From Candidatus Pacearchaeota archaeon (GTDB lineage: Archaea > Nanobdellota > Nanobdellia > Pacearchaeales > GW2011-AR1), in assembly GCA_003554465.1 (NCBI GenBank), contig PWGL01000110.1, positions 1 to 33,820 on the forward strand: DNA of 33,820 bases, read 5' to 3'. How positions within the stretch are numbered: position 1 is the stretch's first letter; every line of letters begins with the position of its first letter. Shown here one piece after another: positions 30,053 to 33,820 of this stretch. The translations under genes and the position numbers were made by a program. The notes under the pieces are model-generated. The model had not been told where the DNA came from. It searched no databases and was given only the letters and a program-made list of their open reading frames with translations.

Positions 30053-31122
30053 TATGTAAACTCTTTTAATAATTCTTTTCTTGAATAAGGGCTATACTCT
30101 TCTCCAGCAACCATCCACATTGCATAAGCTCCTTTCTTACCTTTTGATCCCATTTTATGGGCAGCTCGTGCACTTGCGGTGAGTATTCCTGCAGTACCTT
30201 CTGGATTACTTTCCCAAATATTCCTATATTCTATTCTTGCAAGATTGCCGCCTTTTGTTTTTGATACTGAAATAACCATTCCGTCATGAGGCATATCTGA
30301 ATATTTTTCATCTAATTGCTCTTGAGAAACAAATTCTACTGTTGTTTCGTAAGGTTTAAAATATCCCGGCATGTCCACAATTTTTTTCTTAATATCTTCT
30401 TTATCATACCCTTCCTTAGCTACAACTATACATTCTCTCCAATGAATTTCTCTGGGGCTTAAGTCAGGGTTTTCCCCTTTCCTAACTCTTTTTATGGCAT
30501 CTTCTTTTGCGTGAGAATACTGTCTGGCATCCTGCACACCCTCAATTTGTCTTATAGCATCGGAGTGGCCCATAGAAAGTCCTCCTTTTTCAGTCAATCC
30601 ATAAAATCCCTGAGGTTTAGATCCTGGTATAAATGCATTTTGTAAAATTCTTTCAAATGAGAAAGTTCCCGGGTCCCATCCTGCAGAAATAATCGAAACA
30701 TTGCTGTTTTCTTTTGCCACATTATTCATATCTTCATAATATTTTGGAATCTCTTTATGGTTATCAAAGCTATCTACTGTGTTAAAATATTTAGCAAATA
30801 ATGGTCCTTGTTCCGGAAGATCTTTTTTTGATCCCCCACATAAAATTGCCACATCAATATCTAAGTTTTGCCAATCTTCAAGATTATTAGCTGAGATAAC
30901 TTTTGGAAAATTATCTTCCTCATAATTTTCTGATTTTTTTAATTCTTCTAAAACAGAGTCAGGTCTTCTTGTAATAATACTATGTAGAACCATATCATTA
31001 TAGATTTCATCATTTTTTTGAATGGCTTTTTCAACACCTTTCCCTATGTTACCATAACCCACTATTGCAATTTTTGTAGGTCTTTCTCTTGGATCTGCAA
31101 TATTCAGAGATTTTTCTTCCAT
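30052..31122 (-). CDS. ddh: meso-Diaminopimelate dehydrogenase
   Basis: 356 residues. NADPH-dependent enzyme interconverting tetrahydrodipicolinate plus ammonia and meso-diaminopimelate in one step. Rossmann motif IAIVGYGNIGKGV (about 18-30); CGGSKKDLPEQGP; FNTVDSFDNHKEIPKY; ISAGWDPGTFSFERI; and GLSMGHSDAIRQIEGVQDARQYSHAKEDA, all characteristic of Ddh. About 30 residues longer than the 320-residue Corynebacterium enzyme, partly from the N-terminal lead MEEKSLNIADPRERP. TATA box GTTTATAAATA lies about 25 nt upstream. It is the first gene of the ddh-lysA pair. Ddh is chiefly bacterial, so acquisition by transfer is plausible. Confidence 0.9.
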   Translation of the reverse strand: MEEKSLNIADPRERPTKIAIVGYGNIGKGVEKAIQKNDEIYNDMVLHSIITRRPDSVLEELKKSENYEEDNFPKVISANNLEDWQNLDIDVAILCGGSKKDLPEQGPLFAKYFNTVDSFDNHKEIPKYYEDMNNVAKENSNVSIISAGWDPGTFSFERILQNAFIPGSKPQGFYGLTEKGGLSMGHSDAIRQIEGVQDARQYSHAKEDAIKRVRKGENPDLSPREIHWRECIVVAKEGYDKEDIKKKIVDMPGYFKPYETTVEFVSQEQLDEKYSDMPHDGMVISVSKTKGGNLARIEYRNIWESNPEGTAGILTASARAAHKMGSKGKKGAYAMWMVAGEEYSPYSRKELLKEFT

Positions 31123-31195
31123 ATATTTTTCTAGAAAGACATATTTATAAACATTTTTATTGTTTAAATATAGTTATATTCTCAATGTTCTCTTT

Positions 31196-31756
31196 TTATT
31201 TTATTCCTAATCTGTAAATGCCGGGACCACTGTCTTCATCTCTTCTCTCAAGATATGGTAAAGCATCGCAGACTAAACTCTTGGCATAGCTATTCATTCT
31301 TGCTCTTTCTGAAAACCTTTTAATAGAGAGAGGCGATAGTGGCAATTTTTTAGCTATTAATATCGGAACTTCTTGATTGTTGACAAGATTTGCTAATTCA
31401 GATTCTTCTCTAAATTCATCTTGAGAATCAAATTTTATAAATGGAACATTATTTTGCTTGAATAAGTCGCTTACAGAATCTGTTTCTGCATTCTCTAAAT
31501 TTATACCATATAATCTTCCTGGTCTCCTCTTCATGCCGTCAATAACCATTTGATAATTGTCTGGCCCCATTAAATGAACTTTTCCTCCTATATTTTTTCC
31601 GGCATTATCTCTATCACTAAGTGCTATAGAATTTCCCCTAATTTTTCCCAGCTCATAACCTTCCTCCTGCAATGTATTTAGTACAGATAAAGATATATCA
31701 TTAGGTAGTCCTGACAAGACTATTTTTGGCCGATTTTTAGAGTTTCTTCTTAACAT
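31196..31756 (-). CDS. Unknown protein, possibly a reduced dihydrodipicolinate-reductase-like Rossmann domain
   Basis: 186 residues, not firmly recognised. The opening RPKIVLSGLPNDISLSVLNT has a beta-alpha Rossmann-like start but lacks a clear GxGxxG. GGKVHLMGPDNYQMVIDGMK, then GINLENAETDSVSDLFKQNN and VPFIKFDS recall the N-terminal domain of plant-type DapB, where VPFVMGTTG follows. The catalytic C-terminal domain of DapB is missing. Proximity to ddh and lysA makes a link with DAP metabolism attractive but unproven. It has its own TATA box (ATTTATAAATA) about 25-30 nt upstream. Confidence 0.5.
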   Translation of the reverse strand: MLRRNSKNRPKIVLSGLPNDISLSVLNTLQEEGYELGKIRGNSIALSDRDNAGKNIGGKVHLMGPDNYQMVIDGMKRRPGRLYGINLENAETDSVSDLFKQNNVPFIKFDSQDEFREESELANLVNNQEVPILIAKKLPLSPLSIKRFSERARMNSYAKSLVCDALPYLERRDEDSGPGIYRLGIK

Positions 31757-31813
31757 ATAATAGTTTTGAGAATTAGTATTTATAAATCTTATTATTGTTT
31801 TTGCAATTCTGCA

Positions 31814-33820
31814 TTAGTGTTTCTGGCCAATATGTATTTTTAGGCCTTTTTCCGACTTAAATTCTTTCCCGCAGTCAGGACATTTAACTTTCTTGTCTTC
31901 TTTTGATTCTTTCTTTTTACCACCTTTTCTTTTTTCTTTCTCACTTTTTTCCTTTTTTCCAACTTCCTTATTTTTCTCACCTTTCTCACCGTTCTTTTTC
32001 TTAGCCCAGTCTTTCTCTTTATTTTTCTCACATTTTGGGTTAAAGCAAAAAAACCATGGTTTTTTCCCACTTAGCAATCTCATAAGTATTGGCCAGCCAC
32101 ATTCTTTACATTTTTGATTTTTATTCTCCTTATCTTTCGCAGGTTTTATCATTCCCGGAGGTAATGTATATGTATTTCTACATTTTGGATAGCCAGTACA
32201 TCCTATAAAATACCTCTTCACTTTTCTGTTAAAAATTATTCTCAGGTTCCCCTTACATTTTGGGCATTTCCCTATAGTGTTTTCTTTTTTCTTTTGTTGG
32301 TAATTTTCATTAGTTGCATTAACTAAATCTTTTCCTATTTTATCTTTTTTCTCTTCTATATGGTCTACTATTTTTTTTATCGTTTTTTCGGCTTTCTTTA
32401 TCGTTTTATCTTCTAATTTATTCAACCCTTTCTTTTTCGCTTTAATTTTTTCCATATCTTCTTCAAATTCTTTAGTTAACTCTTCATCTATTATTATAGA
32501 GGAATTTTCTTTTAATGTATCTATCAATTTAATACCTAAGGGGGTTGCCTTGACCGGTCTTCCGTCAATATAACCTCTTTTGAAAAGAGTGTCTACTATA
32601 TTGGATCTTGTAGCTTTTGTTCCAAGTCCCATTTTCTCGAGCTTAGTAATTATTGAGGCGGGTGTATATCTGTTAGGAGGCTTAGTCATCTTTTTTTCTA
32701 TTTTTGATTTTTGAATCTCTTTTTTCCCTTCAATATCTTCTATTTCCTCTTGTTTAAACTTTGAAGGGTATATGGCTGTCCAGCCCTTTTCCTGAATTTC
32801 TAGCCCCTTCGCCTTAAATTTGGCATTATTCTTATCTAGTGTAAATGTTATCTTTTTATCTTCTATCTTTGCGTTTGGAGAGAAACAACTTATGAATCTT
32901 TTTACTACCATATCCAATATTTTTTTCTTATCTCCTTTAACATTTTTATATTCTCCTACAGGGTAAATCGAGGGATGGGCAGGGTCATTTTTTTTACCTT
33001 CAACAGGCTTTTTTCTAGTTACGTAAGCTACTTCTTTGAAATTTTTCTTTAATTTTTTCAGGATTTCTTTTGGCTTTATAGATTCAGGGATTTTTTGAGA
33101 GGAAGTTCTAGGGTAAGAAATTAGCCCTGCAAGATATAGGCTTTGAGCGTTTTTTAAGGTATTAGAGGGGGATATCTTATGCAATCTATAGGCCTCTCTT
33201 TGCAATGTAGATAGGTCAAAAGGGACTGGTGGAGGCACACTTTTATTCTTTTTCTTAGTTTCTGCTATGCCTTTTTCACCTTTTAAATTCTTAAACTCTT
33301 TGAGTTTTTCTTCTTTCTTGATATTTTTATTATACTTTAACCATAATTCATGACCTTTTAAATTAACGAATATTTGCCAGTAGGGTTTGGGTTTGAATTT
33401 CTTAATATCTTTTTCTTTTTCCACAATAAAATTTAATGCGGGTCCTTGGACACGCCCTATAGAGATTATTTTGAATCTTCCTGCCCCTTTTATGGCCTCT
33501 ATCAGTTCATGAGACAAATTAACACCATATAACCAGTCTAGGTTATGCCTTGTCTCTCCAGCTATTGCCTGCCCCCACTCTATATTTTTTCTTAAATTTT
33601 TATAACTTTTTTCAATATCTTCTTTAGTCAGTGTGGAATATTTCATTCTTTTAGCATCTTTCTCTCCTGCCATAAATCTAACAATATTCCATCCAATAAC
33701 TTCTCCTTCTACATCAAAGTCTGTAGCAACTATATATTCTGATGCGTATTTTGCAAGTCTTTGTAAGGTATTATAATAAGGCCTAACCCATTTATTTTTT
33801 TTATAGGCAGGTATCCATTC
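31814..33820 (-). CDS. topA: DNA topoisomerase I (type IA), cut at its N-terminus by the window end
   Basis: About 668 residues are visible; the start lies beyond the window. The first visible part is the end of the TOPRIM domain, VATDFDVEGEVIGWN, with the DxDxEGE metal site. YGVNLSHELIEAI and ISIGRVQGPALNFIVEKE follow. The active-site tyrosine is in ISYPRTSS (codon complement of 33115-33113). GLGTKATRSNIVDTLFKRGYI is typical. Two C-terminal zinc ribbons (CPKC...CTGYPKC and CKEC...CFNPKC) are followed by about 45 Lys/Glu-rich residues and a final C2H2 finger (separate finding). It relaxes negative supercoils. An in-frame ATG at 33673 is internal, not the start. Confidence 0.95.
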   Translation of the reverse strand, partial: EWIPAYKKNKWVRPYYNTLQRLAKYASEYIVATDFDVEGEVIGWNIVRFMAGEKDAKRMKYSTLTKEDIEKSYKNLRKNIEWGQAIAGETRHNLDWLYGVNLSHELIEAIKGAGRFKIISIGRVQGPALNFIVEKEKDIKKFKPKPYWQIFVNLKGHELWLKYNKNIKKEEKLKEFKNLKGEKGIAETKKKNKSVPPPVPFDLSTLQREAYRLHKISPSNTLKNAQSLYLAGLISYPRTSSQKIPESIKPKEILKKLKKNFKEVAYVTRKKPVEGKKNDPAHPSIYPVGEYKNVKGDKKKILDMVVKRFISCFSPNAKIEDKKITFTLDKNNAKFKAKGLEIQEKGWTAIYPSKFKQEEIEDIEGKKEIQKSKIEKKMTKPPNRYTPASIITKLEKMGLGTKATRSNIVDTLFKRGYIDGRPVKATPLGIKLIDTLKENSSIIIDEELTKEFEEDMEKIKAKKKGLNKLEDKTIKKAEKTIKKIVDHIEEKKDKIGKDLVNATNENYQQKKKENTIGKCPKCKGNLRIIFNRKVKRYFIGCTGYPKCRNTYTLPPGMIKPAKDKENKNQKCKECGWPILMRLLSGKKPWFFCFNPKCEKNKEKDWAKKKNGEKGEKNKEVGKKEKSEKEKRKGGKKKESKEDKKVKCPDCGKEFKSEKGLKIHIGQKH

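Noticed and set aside
31893..32117. Phe/Ser-rich ORF opposite the end of topoisomerase I
   Set aside because: Shadow of the Lys-rich linker and zinc ribbon; no promoter or family similarity.

Overview
The window is AT-rich archaeal chromosome, most likely from a small-genome DPANN-type archaeon (Woesearchaeota/Pacearchaeota-like). The archaeal assignment is firm: MCM helicase, TATA-binding protein, an archaeal ATP-dependent DNA ligase, ribosomal protein L15e, Sec61-beta, archaeal NAC, RNA polymerase subunit L, RadB, an MBF1-like protein, aRF1, two tRNAs interrupted at the anticodon-loop intron site with no encoded CCA, and TATA-like boxes about 25 nt upstream of many start codons (leaderless transcripts). 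The DPANN placement is inference from compact genes and a sparse set of metabolic genes. No phage, insertion sequence or CRISPR array was seen.

Layout. 1-3253 (minus): MCM (cut by the window edge), TBP and DNA ligase. 3361-4182 (plus): an encapsulin-cargo-type ferritin-like protein and a rubrerythrin. 4219-5285: a ribbon-helix-helix protein divergent from a PIN toxin/UPF0175 antitoxin pair. 5286-6945: L15e, intron-containing tRNA-Ile and a membrane-anchored Lon-type protease. 6954-9364: zinc-ribbon/Hsp20-like protein, an endonuclease V homologue lacking most of its catalytic residues, a small unknown protein and Hsp20. 9466-11282 (minus): tRNA-Pro, intron-containing tRNA-Gly and two unknown proteins. 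11386-14725 (plus): MetRS, chorismate mutase, prephenate dehydratase and a stand-alone tRNA-binding domain. 14735-17734 (minus): MinD-like ATPase, two paralogous unknown proteins, a 600-bp stretch without a convincing gene, and the overlapping Sec61-beta/NAC pair. 17839-25189 (plus): ValRS, aRF1, GtrA-like protein, ScpB, processive GT2 glycosyltransferase, membrane-anchored thioredoxin-like protein and polysaccharide deacetylase. 25195-28697: small membrane protein, MBF1-like protein, RpoL, AMMECR1, an unknown protein and RadB. 28703-33820 (minus): diaminopimelate decarboxylase, meso-diaminopimelate dehydrogenase, a Rossmann-like protein and DNA topoisomerase I (cut by the window edge).

Most genes are information-processing housekeeping genes. 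The accessory themes are peroxide/iron defence (ferritin-like plus rubrerythrin), a surface-polysaccharide block (GT2 plus NodB deacetylase), a short lysine/DAP module, and the last steps towards phenylpyruvate. The observations most worth following are the endonuclease V homologue that keeps its lesion wedge but has lost the catalytic Asp, Asp, Lys and His; the apparent leaderless leader peptide in front of hsp20; the PIN/UPF0175 operon with a palindromic operator; the Ddh-LysA pair; the paralogous unknown pair at 15.6-16.6 kb; and the C2H2 finger at the end of topoisomerase I.
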